Origin: Streptomyces hayashii
Lineage (GTDB): Bacteria; Actinomycetota; Actinomycetes; Streptomycetales; Streptomycetaceae
Length of the DNA: 32,613 bases
Assembly: GCF_024539815.1 (NCBI RefSeq)
Contig: NZ_JAHHIU010000156.1
Location: forward strand, 1-32,613
Reading direction: 5' to 3'
The notes beneath the pieces are model-generated. The model did not search any database. It saw only the letters and a program-made list of their open reading frames with translations, and was not told the origin of the DNA. Shown piece by piece: positions 8,170-16,983 of the stretch; the stretch's first letter is position 1, and each line of letters starts with the position of its first letter. The position numbers and the translations under genes are program-made.

Positions 8170-10073
8170 CGAACGGCAGACACGCGCTGATCATCGCCAA
8201 CGACCGCTACGCCGACCAGGGCCTCAAACAGCTCAAGGCGCCCGCCCAGGACGCCGCCGCCCTCGCCGGGGTGCTGCACGATCCGCAGATCGGCGACTTC
8301 GACGTGGACGTCCTGCGCAACGCGCCGGCCGACGCCATGCGCAGGCGCGTCCAGGGCTTCTTCAACGACCGCCGCCGTGACGACACCCTGTTGCTGCACT
8401 TCTCCTGCCACGGCCTCAAGAGCGAGTCCGGCGAACTGTACTTCGCCGCCAGCGACACCGAGCCCCGGCTGCTGGACGCCACGGCGATCCCCGCCCAGTT
8501 CGTCCGCGGGTGCATGTCCCGTACCCGGGCCGGCCGGTCCGTCCTGTTCCTCGACTGCTGCTACGGAGGCGCCTTCTCCCGGGGATCGCCGTCCGTGCGC
8601 GCCACCGGAGACGTCAACGTCCTGGAGTCCTTCGCGAGGGACAGGCCGCCCGGCGGACGGGGTTGGGCCGTCATCACGGCCTCGAACTCCATGGAGTTCG
8701 CCTTCGAGGGCGACGAGCTCGCCGAGAACTCCGCACCCCGGCCCTCGGTCTTCACCCACGCCGTCGTCGAGGGCCTGGCGACCGGCGAGGCCGACCTCGA
8801 CGCGGACGGCGAGGTGTCCCTGGACGACCTGTACGACTACGTCTACGAACACGTGCAGGAGCAGAACCCCAACCAGACGCCGAGCAAGACGGTGGAGATG
8901 CAGGGAGAGCTGCAACTGGCGCACAGCCGCCGCGGCCGCATCAAGATCGCCGCCATTCCTTCGCCGCACTCCCTGCTCGCCGCCGTCAACAGCGACAACG
9001 CCTTCACCCGCCAGGGCGCTGTGCTGGAGTTGCGCTCCCGCCTCCAGAACGAGTCCCTGCCCCTGGCGGAGGGGGCGCGCCAGGCTCTGGAGGACGTTGC
9101 GCGCAACGACATCCGGCAGATAGCCGACGAGGCGTGCCGCGCCCTGCGCGACATCCGGCTGGCGCCCTCGCCGGACCTGCTGGACTTCGGCCTGGTGCCC
9201 AAGGGCTCACCTCTCCAGGAGAGGTCCGTGTCCATGAACGGCCCGCCGCTGGCCCGGCACTGCGTGGCCCAGCCCGCACAGTCGTGGCTGCGGGTCGAGC
9301 CGACCGCGAACGGCTTCACGGTCCGCGTCGACACGACCGCCGAGGGACACCTGTCCGGTGACATCGCCCTGAAGGGCGTGGCCGACGAGGCGGTGGTCCA
9401 CGTCGAAGCGGTGGTGGGTCCGGCGCTCGACACCCAGCCACCGGACACCACGGCCGAACCCGCGAACGGGTCCGTGCCCGACCCGGACACCGTGGTCGTC
9501 GCACCCTCGGACCCCCGGACGGACGACACGTCTGCGTCGACGGCCCCACTCCGCACGCCCGATGACAGGGCGGACCCGGACCACACGGGCCCGCACGGGA
9601 AGAGCGCGGAACAAGGGAGCGGGCGCAAGGACAGGGCGGAGGAGACGCAGGAGTCGGACCCGGAGCGGACCACGGGCCGTACTCCGCTCGCGGCCCGCCG
9701 CGCACCCGCACTCGCCGGCGCGGCTCTCGCCCTCGCCGCCGCCGCCGTCGTCACGGTGATCCTCGCCGTCCGGGCGGTCGTGGCGGCCGCCCTGGTCCGC
9801 AGCGGCGACGGGAAGCACGGCAGCATCGAGCAAAGGGTCCACCAACAGGGAGCGCTGCCGCTGCTGACCGTGGCCGTGATCACCGCCGCGGTGGCCCTGG
9901 TCGCCGGTGCGCTCGCACGGCACGACAGGGAGAAACAGCAGGAACGCCACGCGAGTTCGGCGGCCAACGGCACGCGGAGCATGACCTCGGTCGCGAAGGG
10001 CCTGGCGGTCCCGGCCCTCGTCCTGGCCGTGCTCACGCTGGTGGCCTACATGATCACCGCCCCGCACTGGTGA
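8166..10073 (+). CDS. Membrane-anchored caspase-like protease (peptidase C14) with HEAT-like and Ig-like regions
   Basis: 635 residues from the ATG that overlaps the upstream stop. Residues 1-255 are a caspase-fold domain: RHALIIANDRY first strand, catalytic His82 in LLHFSCHG and catalytic Cys132 in LFLDCCYGG. Residues about 268-332 look like a pair of HEAT-type helices. Residues about 336-416 are a beta-sandwich-like region beginning LLDFGLVPKGSPL. A charged, disordered linker (about 420-515) leads to three hydrophobic segments near 517-547, 572-592 and 610-632. The protease therefore seems tethered to the membrane, with its catalytic part in the cytoplasm. Cleavage target and trigger are unknown; translational coupling to EACC1 implies that the adaptor gates or recruits it. 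No NTPase partner lies nearby. Confidence 0.88.
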   Translation: MTNGRHALIIANDRYADQGLKQLKAPAQDAAALAGVLHDPQIGDFDVDVLRNAPADAMRRRVQGFFNDRRRDDTLLLHFSCHGLKSESGELYFAASDTEPRLLDATAIPAQFVRGCMSRTRAGRSVLFLDCCYGGAFSRGSPSVRATGDVNVLESFARDRPPGGRGWAVITASNSMEFAFEGDELAENSAPRPSVFTHAVVEGLATGEADLDADGEVSLDDLYDYVYEHVQEQNPNQTPSKTVEMQGELQLAHSRRGRIKIAAIPSPHSLLAAVNSDNAFTRQGAVLELRSRLQNESLPLAEGARQALEDVARNDIRQIADEACRALRDIRLAPSPDLLDFGLVPKGSPLQERSVSMNGPPLARHCVAQPAQSWLRVEPTANGFTVRVDTTAEGHLSGDIALKGVADEAVVHVEAVVGPALDTQPPDTTAEPANGSVPDPDTVVVAPSDPRTDDTSASTAPLRTPDDRADPDHTGPHGKSAEQGSGRKDRAEETQESDPERTTGRTPLAARRAPALAGAALALAAAAVVTVILAVRAVVAAALVRSGDGKHGSIEQRVHQQGALPLLTVAVITAAVALVAGALARHDREKQQERHASSAANGTRSMTSVAKGLAVPALVLAVLTLVAYMITAPHW

Positions 10074-10937
10074 CTACTTCAGCAGCCGCGACAACCTGCG
10101 GTCCGCCAGCGGCTTGCCCCCCGTCTGGCAGGTCGGGCAGTACTGGAGCGAGGAATCGCTGAACGAGACCTCCCTGACGGTGTCGCCGCAGACCGGGCAG
10201 GGCTCGCCGGTGCGGCCGTGGACCCGCAGACCGCTCTTCTTCTCGGCCTTCAGACGCCCCGCCGCCAGTCCTCGTGAGCGTTCGACCGCCTCGGTGAGCG
10301 TGGTGCGCAGGGCCTCGTAGAGGGTGTGGGTCTCCTCCGCCGTCAGGGACGACGCCAGCTTGAACGGGGACATCCTCGCCACGTGCAGGATCTCGTCGCT
10401 GTAGGCGTTGCCGACCCCCGCGATCAGGCTCTGATCGCGCAGCGCCCCCTTGAGCCTGCGCCGCTCGCCCGTGAGCAGCGCGGCGAAGCGGGCCTCGTCG
10501 AAGTCGTCGGCGAGCGGATCGGGTCCGAGACGGGCGACGCCCGGGACCTCCTGGGGGTCGCGCACCACGTACACCGCGAGCCGCTTCTGGGTGCCGGCCT
10601 CGGTCAGGTCGAAGCCCTCCCCCGTCTCCAGGGCGACCCGCAGGGCCAGGGGGCCTTTGCCGGGCCGGGGCGGGCCGTCGGGGAGCCGGTCCTTCCACTG
10701 CAGCCAGCCGGCGCGGGCCAGGTGGGCGACCAGGTGGGGGCCGTCGCCGGTCTCCAGGTCGAGGAACTTGCCATGTCGGCGCACGGCCGTGACCGGCCGG
10801 CCCTCCAGGGCGGTGACGGGCGGGTCGTACGTCTTCAGCACGCTGATCGCGACGGGCAGCACACGCACGATCTCGTGGCCGACGGCCTGCTCGGCCAGGA
10901 AGTCCTTGAGCGCTTCGACCTCGGGAAGTTCCGGCAT
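10074..10937 (-). CDS. Fpg/Nei-family DNA glycosylase/AP lyase
   Basis: 287 residues. It starts MPELPEVE, supplying the Pro2 nucleophile and Glu3, and has Lys57 in RRHGKFLDLE. The helix-two-turn-helix is LIAGVGNAYSDEILHVARMSPF, and a C-terminal zinc finger is spaced C-x2-C-x16-C-x2-C. These proteins remove oxidised bases and nick the strand in base-excision repair. In the zinc finger, the residue that is normally the Arg of the GR-T beta-hairpin is Ser (FSDSSLQYCPTC), so lesion recognition may differ from classical MutM. Its stop codon directly abuts that of the caspase gene. CACTCT lies 6 nt before the ATG, hinting at a leaderless start. Confidence 0.92.
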   Translation of the reverse strand: MPELPEVEALKDFLAEQAVGHEIVRVLPVAISVLKTYDPPVTALEGRPVTAVRRHGKFLDLETGDGPHLVAHLARAGWLQWKDRLPDGPPRPGKGPLALRVALETGEGFDLTEAGTQKRLAVYVVRDPQEVPGVARLGPDPLADDFDEARFAALLTGERRRLKGALRDQSLIAGVGNAYSDEILHVARMSPFKLASSLTAEETHTLYEALRTTLTEAVERSRGLAAGRLKAEKKSGLRVHGRTGEPCPVCGDTVREVSFSDSSLQYCPTCQTGGKPLADRRLSRLLK

Positions 10938-11003
10938 ACGTCCAGAGTGCCACCCGGGGCCGACATCGCCTCGCGGTGCGTGCGCGGCGCGGCGCGGCGA
11001 CGG

Positions 11004-13115
11004 TCAGGTCCGCTGCGGCGAGGACGCCGCGAACTCGCACCACACGCACTTGCCGCCGCCGCGCGCCTCCACCCCCCACCCGTCGGCGAGCAGGTCCACC
11101 AGCATCAGGCCGCGCCCGGAGACGCCCGACTCGCCCGCCTCACGGCGGCGCGGGAGGGCGCTGGAGGAGTCCTCCACCTCGACGCGCAACCGGCGTTCGT
11201 CTCCGGTGAGCGCCCGCAGCGTGACGATCGCCGCGCCCTCGGTGTGCATGAGCGCGTTGGTGATCAGCTCGTCCGCGACCAGCTCGATCTCGTCGGAGCG
11301 GTCCCGGGCGCCCCAGGCGCGCACGGCGGCGCGAATCATGTGCCGGGCCTCGGCGAGGGCCTCCGGGTCGCCGGGCGCCACATGCTGCTGGAGCCGGTTG
11401 CCGGCCCGGGCGCCGTCCGGGCCGCGCCGGCGCAGCAGAAGCAGGGCCACGTCGTCGTCCCCACCCCGCTCCTCGGCGACGTCGATGAGCTGGTCGGCCA
11501 GTTTGCGCACGTCACCGGGGCCGGCGGAGATGAACGCGGCGAGGGCGAGCATCCCGTCGTCGAGGTCGGCGCCGGGCTGCTCGACGAGCCCGTCGGTGCA
11601 CAGCAGCAGCGTGTGGCCCGGGTCGAGCTCGATCGTGCCGACCGGGTACTCCAGGCTGCCGAACTCGGCGGACAGCCCGAGCGGCAGCCCGCCGGGCACC
11701 GCGACGCGTCGGCAGGCGCCGTCGGGGCCGCGCAGCAGGGGGTCGATGTGCCCGGCGCGCACCACCTGGACGACCCCGGTGGCCAGGTCGACCTCCGCGT
11801 ACAGGCAGGTGGCGAAGCGGTCGGTGTCGAGTTCGTGCAGGAAGACCGATGCGCGGGCCATCACGGTGGCCGGGGTGTGCCCCTCGGCGGCATAGGCCCT
11901 GAGCACGATGCGCAGCTGACCCATGACGGCGGCCGCGTGGGTGTCATGGCCCTGGACGTCGCCGATCACGGCGCCGACCCGGCCTCCCCCGGAGGGGGTG
12001 CCCCCGGGCAGCGGGATCAGGTCGTACCAGTCACCGCCGATGTCGCGGCCGAGGGAGCCGCCGATGGTGGCGGCCCGGTAGCGGACCGCGACGTCGGCGC
12101 CGGGCACGCTGGGGATCGTGCGCGGCAGCATGGCCTGCTGGAGGCCCTGGGCGATGTCCTTCTCCTGCTCGTAGAACATGGCCCGTTGCAGACTCTGGGC
12201 GATGCTGCTGCCCAGGGCGACGAGGATGTTGCGCTCCTCGGGCGTGAAGCCGCGCCGGTCGCTGTAGAGCAGACCCATCGCGCCGATCGGGCGGGCCTGC
12301 ACGATGAGCGGCAGATAGGCCGCCGAGGTGATCCTCAGGTCGGTCAGGTGCGGCCACAGCACGGGGTAGCCGCGGGCGAACTCGTCCGGCGACTCGATGA
12401 AGCGGGGGGTGAGGGTGCGCACGACCTCGCTCATCGGATACGGCTCGTCGATCCGGGTGACGAGGGTGCCGGGCACGAAGCTGCCCTCGGGCCCCTCGGC
12501 GATCAGCCGGATGCGGCCGGCCTCGACCAGCCCCATGACCAGGCTGGTGGCGCCGAGGTGGGTGAGGCCCTGGGTGTCCTTGAGGACGTCGATGACGTCC
12601 TGCACGGTACGGGCGTGCGCAAGGGCGGCCGTGGTGAGCTGGACGACGTTGGTCTGCTCGCGGCGCGCGTCGTCCAGGGTGTTCTCGTCCCGGCGCGCGG
12701 CGAGGTCGCCGAGTTCGTCGGTCGCGTCGCGCACGATGCCCACGATGCGGCGCGGACGGCCGGTCCGGTCGCGTCGGATGTAGCCCTGGGTGTGGGTCCA
12801 GCGCAGGTCGCCACCGCGCAGCCGCAGGCGGAAGTAGGCGCCGTAGTTCTCGCTGCCGTCCTTGATCGCCTGGGCGACCAGGGCGTCCAGCCGCATGGCC
12901 TCGTTCGGCGGGACCCGCACGCTGAGCGAGGCCGGATCGCCGTCGAATTCGTCGGGACGAACGTCGAAGATCTCGTGGGCTCGGGCGTCCATGTGGAACA
13001 GCCCCGAGTCCAGGTCCCAGTCGAAACTGCCCATGCGGTTGAGCGCCAGGATCGGATCCGGGTGGGCGGGCCAGTCGTCCGGGAGTGACAGGGCGCTCGC
13101 TCCCCGATCAGCCAT
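11004..13115 (-). CDS. PAS-GAF-SpoIIE phosphatase with C-terminal anti-sigma-type ATPase domain
   Basis: 703 residues, soluble. PAS domain at about residues 20-135 (MGSFDWDLDSGLFHMDARAHEIF; RRIVGIVRDATDEL). GAF at about 155-325. PP2C/SpoIIE phosphatase at about 340-560, with metal-binding aspartates in GGDWYDLIPL, GDVQGHD, CTDGLVE and GDDDVALLLLRR. HATPase_c of the RsbW/SpoIIAB type at about 585-695 (ELVADELITNALMHTEG; GRGLMLVDLLADGWGVEARGGGKCVWCEF). Such proteins dephosphorylate an STAS anti-anti-sigma factor and may also bind sigma or its antagonist, linking a small-molecule or redox cue to stress or developmental sigma factors. AAGGTGG precedes the ATG by 4 nt. No STAS partner is encoded in this window. 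Confidence 0.94.
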   Translation of the reverse strand: MADRGASALSLPDDWPAHPDPILALNRMGSFDWDLDSGLFHMDARAHEIFDVRPDEFDGDPASLSVRVPPNEAMRLDALVAQAIKDGSENYGAYFRLRLRGGDLRWTHTQGYIRRDRTGRPRRIVGIVRDATDELGDLAARRDENTLDDARREQTNVVQLTTAALAHARTVQDVIDVLKDTQGLTHLGATSLVMGLVEAGRIRLIAEGPEGSFVPGTLVTRIDEPYPMSEVVRTLTPRFIESPDEFARGYPVLWPHLTDLRITSAAYLPLIVQARPIGAMGLLYSDRRGFTPEERNILVALGSSIAQSLQRAMFYEQEKDIAQGLQQAMLPRTIPSVPGADVAVRYRAATIGGSLGRDIGGDWYDLIPLPGGTPSGGGRVGAVIGDVQGHDTHAAAVMGQLRIVLRAYAAEGHTPATVMARASVFLHELDTDRFATCLYAEVDLATGVVQVVRAGHIDPLLRGPDGACRRVAVPGGLPLGLSAEFGSLEYPVGTIELDPGHTLLLCTDGLVEQPGADLDDGMLALAAFISAGPGDVRKLADQLIDVAEERGGDDDVALLLLRRRGPDGARAGNRLQQHVAPGDPEALAEARHMIRAAVRAWGARDRSDEIELVADELITNALMHTEGAAIVTLRALTGDERRLRVEVEDSSSALPRRREAGESGVSGRGLMLVDLLADGWGVEARGGGKCVWCEFAASSPQRT

Positions 13116-13178
13116 GGGGCCACCTTGCCAGGGTTTGCCCGATTCTTCGACCGGGGAAGCGCGGGCCTGCGACCACCG

Positions 13179-13571
13179 TCAGCCGAGGACGGTGTCGACA
13201 GGGCTGCCGAAGACGGGGTCGGACGGGTCGAGCGCGTCGGACTCGTCCGGCCCGTCGGGGATCAGTCCGCCGCCGTCGGGCAGGTCGGGGACCTCCGGGA
13301 CGCTCTCCGGGCCCACGGCGCCGGGGTCGATGCCGCGGTCGAGACCGGATGCGGAGTCCGGGTCGGAGTCCGGGTCGGAGCCGGGGTCCGAGAGGTCCGT
13401 GAGGGGGTCGGCGAACACGACGCGACCCTGCGCCGCCGGGAGGACGGCCTTCGGGCCCGGCATCGTGTACTTCGCTCCGTCACCGCCGCGGCCGGCGACG
13501 AGGAGCGCCGCCGAGAGCGCGCAGGCGGTGAGGAGAGTGGCAGTGGGTAGTCGCACCACGTTCTCCCGCAT
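13179..13571 (-). CDS. Small acidic secreted protein, unknown function
   Basis: 130 residues, not recognised. Residues about 6-27 (RLPTATLLTACALSAALLVAG) are a signal or anchor segment. The rest is Asp/Pro/Gly-rich, very acidic and low in complexity, with SDPGSDPDSDPDS repeats and many DP pairs. It is probably exported and unstructured. A purine-rich AGGGGGGCGG lies about 12 nt before the ATG. It shares a 130-bp divergent promoter region with the lipase maturation factor gene. Coding status is supported by the start region and signal peptide rather than by homology. Confidence 0.6.
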   Translation of the reverse strand: MRENVVRLPTATLLTACALSAALLVAGRGGDGAKYTMPGPKAVLPAAQGRVVFADPLTDLSDPGSDPDSDPDSASGLDRGIDPGAVGPESVPEVPDLPDGGGLIPDGPDESDALDPSDPVFGSPVDTVLG

Positions 13572-13701
13572 CGACTCGGTCCGCCCCCCTGAGGGGATTC
13601 GCCCACTATTGTCTGCTGCACTCGCCCCGGTCACGCAAGCGGAGGCATCGATCACACACCGTGACCCGAGGGCCGAGGGCCGAGAGGAGGAGCGCACGGC
13701 C

Positions 13702-15123
13702 ATGGACTGGTTCACCGCACCCCAGTACTGGCTGAGCCGACTGGTCTTCCAGCGCGGCCTGGCCGGTGTGTACCTCGTCGCGTTCCTGACGGCGGCCCTG
13801 CAGTTCCGCCCGCTGCTCGGCGAGCACGGGATGCTGCCGATCCCCCGGTTCGTGCGGCGGACGCCGTTCCGGCGCGCCCCGAGCCTGTTCCAACTACACT
13901 ACTCCGACCGGCTGTTCGCGGTCTGCGCCGGATCGGGCTGCGCGGTGTCGGCGGCCCTGTTGGCGGGCGCGGACGCCTTCGTGCCGCTGTGGGCGGCGAT
14001 GGCGCTGTGGCTGCTGCCGTGGGCGCTGTACCTGTCCATCGTCAACGTGGGCCAGACCTGGTACGGGTTCGGCTGGGAGTCCCTGCTGCTGGAGACCGGA
14101 TTCCTCGCCGTGTTCCTCGGCAACGACGAGGTCGCCCCGCCGGTCCTCGTGCTCTTCCTGCTGCGCTGGATCCTGTTCCGGGTCGAGTTCGGCGCGGGCC
14201 TGATCAAGATGCGGGGCGACGCCTGCTGGCGGAAGCTGACGTGCCTCTACCACCACCATGAGACCCAGCCCATGCCCGGCCCGCTGAGCTGGTACTTCCA
14301 TCGTCTGCCGAAGCCGTTGCACCGCGTCGAGGCGGCCGCCAACCATGTCACCCAACTCGTCGTGCCGTTCCTGCTGTTCGCTCCCCAGCCGGTCGCGACG
14401 GCGGCGGCGTCCCTGATGATCGCCACCCAGCTGTGGCTGGTGCTGTCGGGCAACTTCGCCTGGCTCAACTGGATCACCGTCGTCCTGGCCGTGCCCGCGC
14501 TGGCGCTGCCGGGCGGCCGCCGGACGGCCCCCGCCGCACCCCTGTGGTTCGAGGTCGTGGTCCTCGCCACGGCCTCGTTCCTGCTGCTCCTGAGCTACCG
14601 CCCGGTGCTCAACATGCTCTCCCGACGCCAGGTGATGAACCGCTCCTTCGATCCGCTGCACCTGGTCAACACCTACGGCGCGTTCGGCAGCGTCAGCCGG
14701 ATCCGCTACGAGGTGGTGGTCGAGGGCACGCTCGACGACGTGCCCCGCGAGGACTCCGACTGGCGGGAGTACGAGTTCCGCGGCAAGCCGGGCGATCCCC
14801 GCCGCCGGCCACGCCAGTTCGCCCCCTACCATCTGCGCCTGGACTGGATGATGTGGTTCGCGGCGCTCTCGCCCGCGTACGCCGGGGGGTGGTTCGCCGC
14901 CCTGGTGGAGCGGCTGCTGGAGAACGACCGCGACACGCTGAGGCTGCTGCGCCGCTCCCCGTTCCCGCCCGACCGGCCGCCGCGGCACATCCGCGCCCGC
15001 CTCTTCCGCTACCGGTACACGACCCGGCGGGAACTGCGGGAGACGGGCGCGTGGTGGCAGCGGACGTATGTGCGCGAGTACCTGCCGCCGACCCGTTTGG
15101 CGGGCGCGGCTCAGAGGCCGTAG
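13702..15123 (+). CDS. Lipase maturation factor (LMF1/2)-family membrane protein
   Basis: 473 residues, starting 11 nt after GAGGAGG. Several hydrophobic helices occupy the first 300 residues. Family signatures include SLFQLHYSDRLF, the WYGFGWESLLLETGFLAVFL segment, LLRWILFRVEFGAGLIKMRGD, CWRKLTCLYHHHETQPMPGPLSWYFHRLP and, near residue 313, SFDPLHLVNTYGAFGSVSRIRYE. The C-terminal soluble part carries FAPYHLRLDWMMWFAALSP. In animals LMF1 helps lipases fold in the endoplasmic reticulum; the bacterial role is unknown. The last 13 nt overlap the end of the convergent amidohydrolase gene. Confidence 0.92.
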   Translation: MDWFTAPQYWLSRLVFQRGLAGVYLVAFLTAALQFRPLLGEHGMLPIPRFVRRTPFRRAPSLFQLHYSDRLFAVCAGSGCAVSAALLAGADAFVPLWAAMALWLLPWALYLSIVNVGQTWYGFGWESLLLETGFLAVFLGNDEVAPPVLVLFLLRWILFRVEFGAGLIKMRGDACWRKLTCLYHHHETQPMPGPLSWYFHRLPKPLHRVEAAANHVTQLVVPFLLFAPQPVATAAASLMIATQLWLVLSGNFAWLNWITVVLAVPALALPGGRRTAPAAPLWFEVVVLATASFLLLLSYRPVLNMLSRRQVMNRSFDPLHLVNTYGAFGSVSRIRYEVVVEGTLDDVPREDSDWREYEFRGKPGDPRRRPRQFAPYHLRLDWMMWFAALSPAYAGGWFAALVERLLENDRDTLRLLRRSPFPPDRPPRHIRARLFRYRYTTRRELRETGAWWQRTYVREYLPPTRLAGAAQRP

Positions 15124-15935
15124 ACCCGCGCGGCGGTCGTCTCGAAGATCTGCTGGTGCTCGCCGGGATCGGTCAGCCGCCGTGCGACGTCGAGGACCTG
15201 CGCGTACGAGGCTGCGGTCGTGCACACCGGCCAGTCCGAACCGAACATCAGCCGGTCCGGGCCGAAGGCCTGCACCACGACGTCGGCGTACGGGCGCAGG
15301 CCGTCGGCGCTCCAGGGTCCGGGGCCCGCCTCGGTGACCATTCCGGAGAGCTTGCACACCGTGTTGGGCAGCGCGGCGAGGGCGCCGACGTCCGAGGCCC
15401 AGGGCCGCAGCACGCCGGACGCGACGGGCGGCTTGCCCAGGTGGTCCAGCACGAAGGTGAGCCCGGGCAGCGCGGCGGCCGCCCCGGCGCAGGCCGGGAG
15501 CTGGTGGGGCAGCACCACCAGGTCGTAGACCAGTCCCGCGTCGGCGACGGCGGCGAGACCCCGCCGCACGTCCGCCCGCAGCAGCCACTGCGGATCCGGC
15601 TCGCCCTGGACCTGGTGCCGGATCCCCTTGAGGAAACGGCCGCCGGGCAGCTCCCGCAGCCGGGCCAGTTCGTCGGCGACGTCCGGGCGGGTGAGATCGG
15701 TCCAGCCGACGACGCCCGCGATCAGGTCGTGCGCGTCCGCGAGGGCGAGGAACTCGGGGGTCTCCTCGGCCACGGTGACGGTCTGGACGAGGACCGTCCG
15801 GTCGACCCCGGCCGCGCGGGCCTCGGTCGCCAGGTCCTCGACGGCGAAGTCCCGCCGCAGCGGGCTGTCCCCGGCGATCCAGTCCTGATCCCGTACGGAC
15901 AGGTCCCAGACGTGGTGGTGGGCGTCGACGGTCAT
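15111..15935 (-). CDS. Amidohydrolase 2-family lactonase, probably L-fuconolactonase
   Basis: 274 residues. Metal-site motifs of the amidohydrolase/TIM-barrel family are present: DAHHHVWDL at residues 4-12, FVLDHLGKP near the middle and RLMFGSDWPVC near the C terminus. This subfamily hydrolyses sugar lactones such as L-fucono-1,5-lactone, L-rhamnonolactone or dicarboxylate lactones. Its place as third gene behind an SDR and an aldo/keto reductase fits L-fucose oxidation: aldose to lactone to acid. GGAG lies 7 nt before the ATG, and only 16 bp separate it from the reductase gene. Confidence 0.87.
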   Translation of the reverse strand: MTVDAHHHVWDLSVRDQDWIAGDSPLRRDFAVEDLATEARAAGVDRTVLVQTVTVAEETPEFLALADAHDLIAGVVGWTDLTRPDVADELARLRELPGGRFLKGIRHQVQGEPDPQWLLRADVRRGLAAVADAGLVYDLVVLPHQLPACAGAAAALPGLTFVLDHLGKPPVASGVLRPWASDVGALAALPNTVCKLSGMVTEAGPGPWSADGLRPYADVVVQAFGPDRLMFGSDWPVCTTAASYAQVLDVARRLTDPGEHQQIFETTAARVYGL

Positions 15936-15951
15936 CGCGGCTCCGTCGCGG

Positions 15952-16983
15952 TCATGGCAGCTCCCGGACGTCGGGAAGGTCCGCGTCGGCGCTCTCGCGG
16001 GAGGAGTCGGGCGGCACAGGGTCCGGCGCGGGCAGCAGGCCGTTCTCCCGCAACTCCTCCCAGAGCGCGGCGGGGACGGGGACGGCGAACTGCTCGGCGC
16101 AGTCCTCGGCCTCGGCGGCCGAGCGGGCGCCGACCAGGACGCTCACGACCGCCGGATGGGCGGCGCAGAAGGCCAGGGCGGCCGCGCGCAGGGGGACGCC
16201 GTGCCGGTCGGCGACGGCCTTCAGGCGCAGAGCCCGCTCCAGCAGCCCGGCCGGGGCCCGGGCGTAGTCGTATGTCGCATCCGGCCTCGGGTCCGCCAGC
16301 AGACCCGAGTTGAAGGCGCCCCCGACCACCACCGACACGCCTCGTGCGAGGGCCTCGGGCAGCAGGTCGGCGCGCGCACGCTGGTCGAGGAGCGTGTACC
16401 TGCCGGCGCACAGCACCACGTCGACGTCGGTGTCGCGGACGAAGCGGGTGAGCATCTCCGTTTGGTTCATGCCGGCTCCGATCGCGCCCACCGTCCCTTC
16501 CGCACGCAGTCGCTCCAGGGCCGGATAGCCCTCGCGGAACGCCTGTTCGGCATGGTCGTCGGGGTCGTGGAGGTACACGACGTCGACACGGTCGAGGCCC
16601 AGCCGTTCCAGTGAGGACTCCAGGGAGCGGCGCACGCCGTCGCCGCTGAAGTCCCACACCCGGCGGTGGGCGGCGGGCACCGCGAAGCCGTGGGCCAGAT
16701 CGTCGCCGTGCGGCGGGGCCACGGGCTCCAGACGGCGGCCCACCTTCGTGGAGAGCGTGTACTGCGCTCGTGGGAAGTCCCGCAGGGCGGCGCCGAGACG
16801 TCGTTCCGACAGTCCGAGCCCGTAGTGCGGCGCGGTGTCGAAGTAGCGCACGCCCCGCTGCCAGGCGGCGGTCACGGTGTCGTGGGCCTGCTCCTCGGTG
16901 ACCTCGGAGAAGAGGTTGCCGAGGGGCGCGGCGCCGAGGCCCAGGGCGCTGACCTGGACGCCGCTGCGGCCGAGGCCGGTCAT
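15952..16983 (-). CDS. Aldo/keto reductase, probable L-fucose (D-threo-aldose) dehydrogenase
   Basis: 343 residues, full (beta/alpha)8 aldo/keto reductase. The catalytic tetrad is visible: Asp and Tyr in YFDTAPHYGLGLSE, Lys in STKVGR and His in VYLHDPDDH. Cofactor-loop elements lie near SVLVGARSAAE. This subfamily oxidises L-fucose or D-arabinose to the 1,5-lactone with NAD(P)+. Its ATG overlaps the SDR stop (ATGA), indicating translational coupling. The lactone would be the substrate of the next gene's hydrolase. The sugar specificity is inferred from the gene trio. Confidence 0.88.
   Translation of the reverse strand: MTGLGRSGVQVSALGLGAAPLGNLFSEVTEEQAHDTVTAAWQRGVRYFDTAPHYGLGLSERRLGAALRDFPRAQYTLSTKVGRRLEPVAPPHGDDLAHGFAVPAAHRRVWDFSGDGVRRSLESSLERLGLDRVDVVYLHDPDDHAEQAFREGYPALERLRAEGTVGAIGAGMNQTEMLTRFVRDTDVDVVLCAGRYTLLDQRARADLLPEALARGVSVVVGGAFNSGLLADPRPDATYDYARAPAGLLERALRLKAVADRHGVPLRAAALAFCAAHPAVVSVLVGARSAAEAEDCAEQFAVPVPAALWEELRENGLLPAPDPVPPDSSRESADADLPDVRELP

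Noticed and set aside
10326..13088. 920-residue plus-strand frame
   Set aside because: It is antisense to the glycosylase and SpoIIE genes, whose domains are intact.
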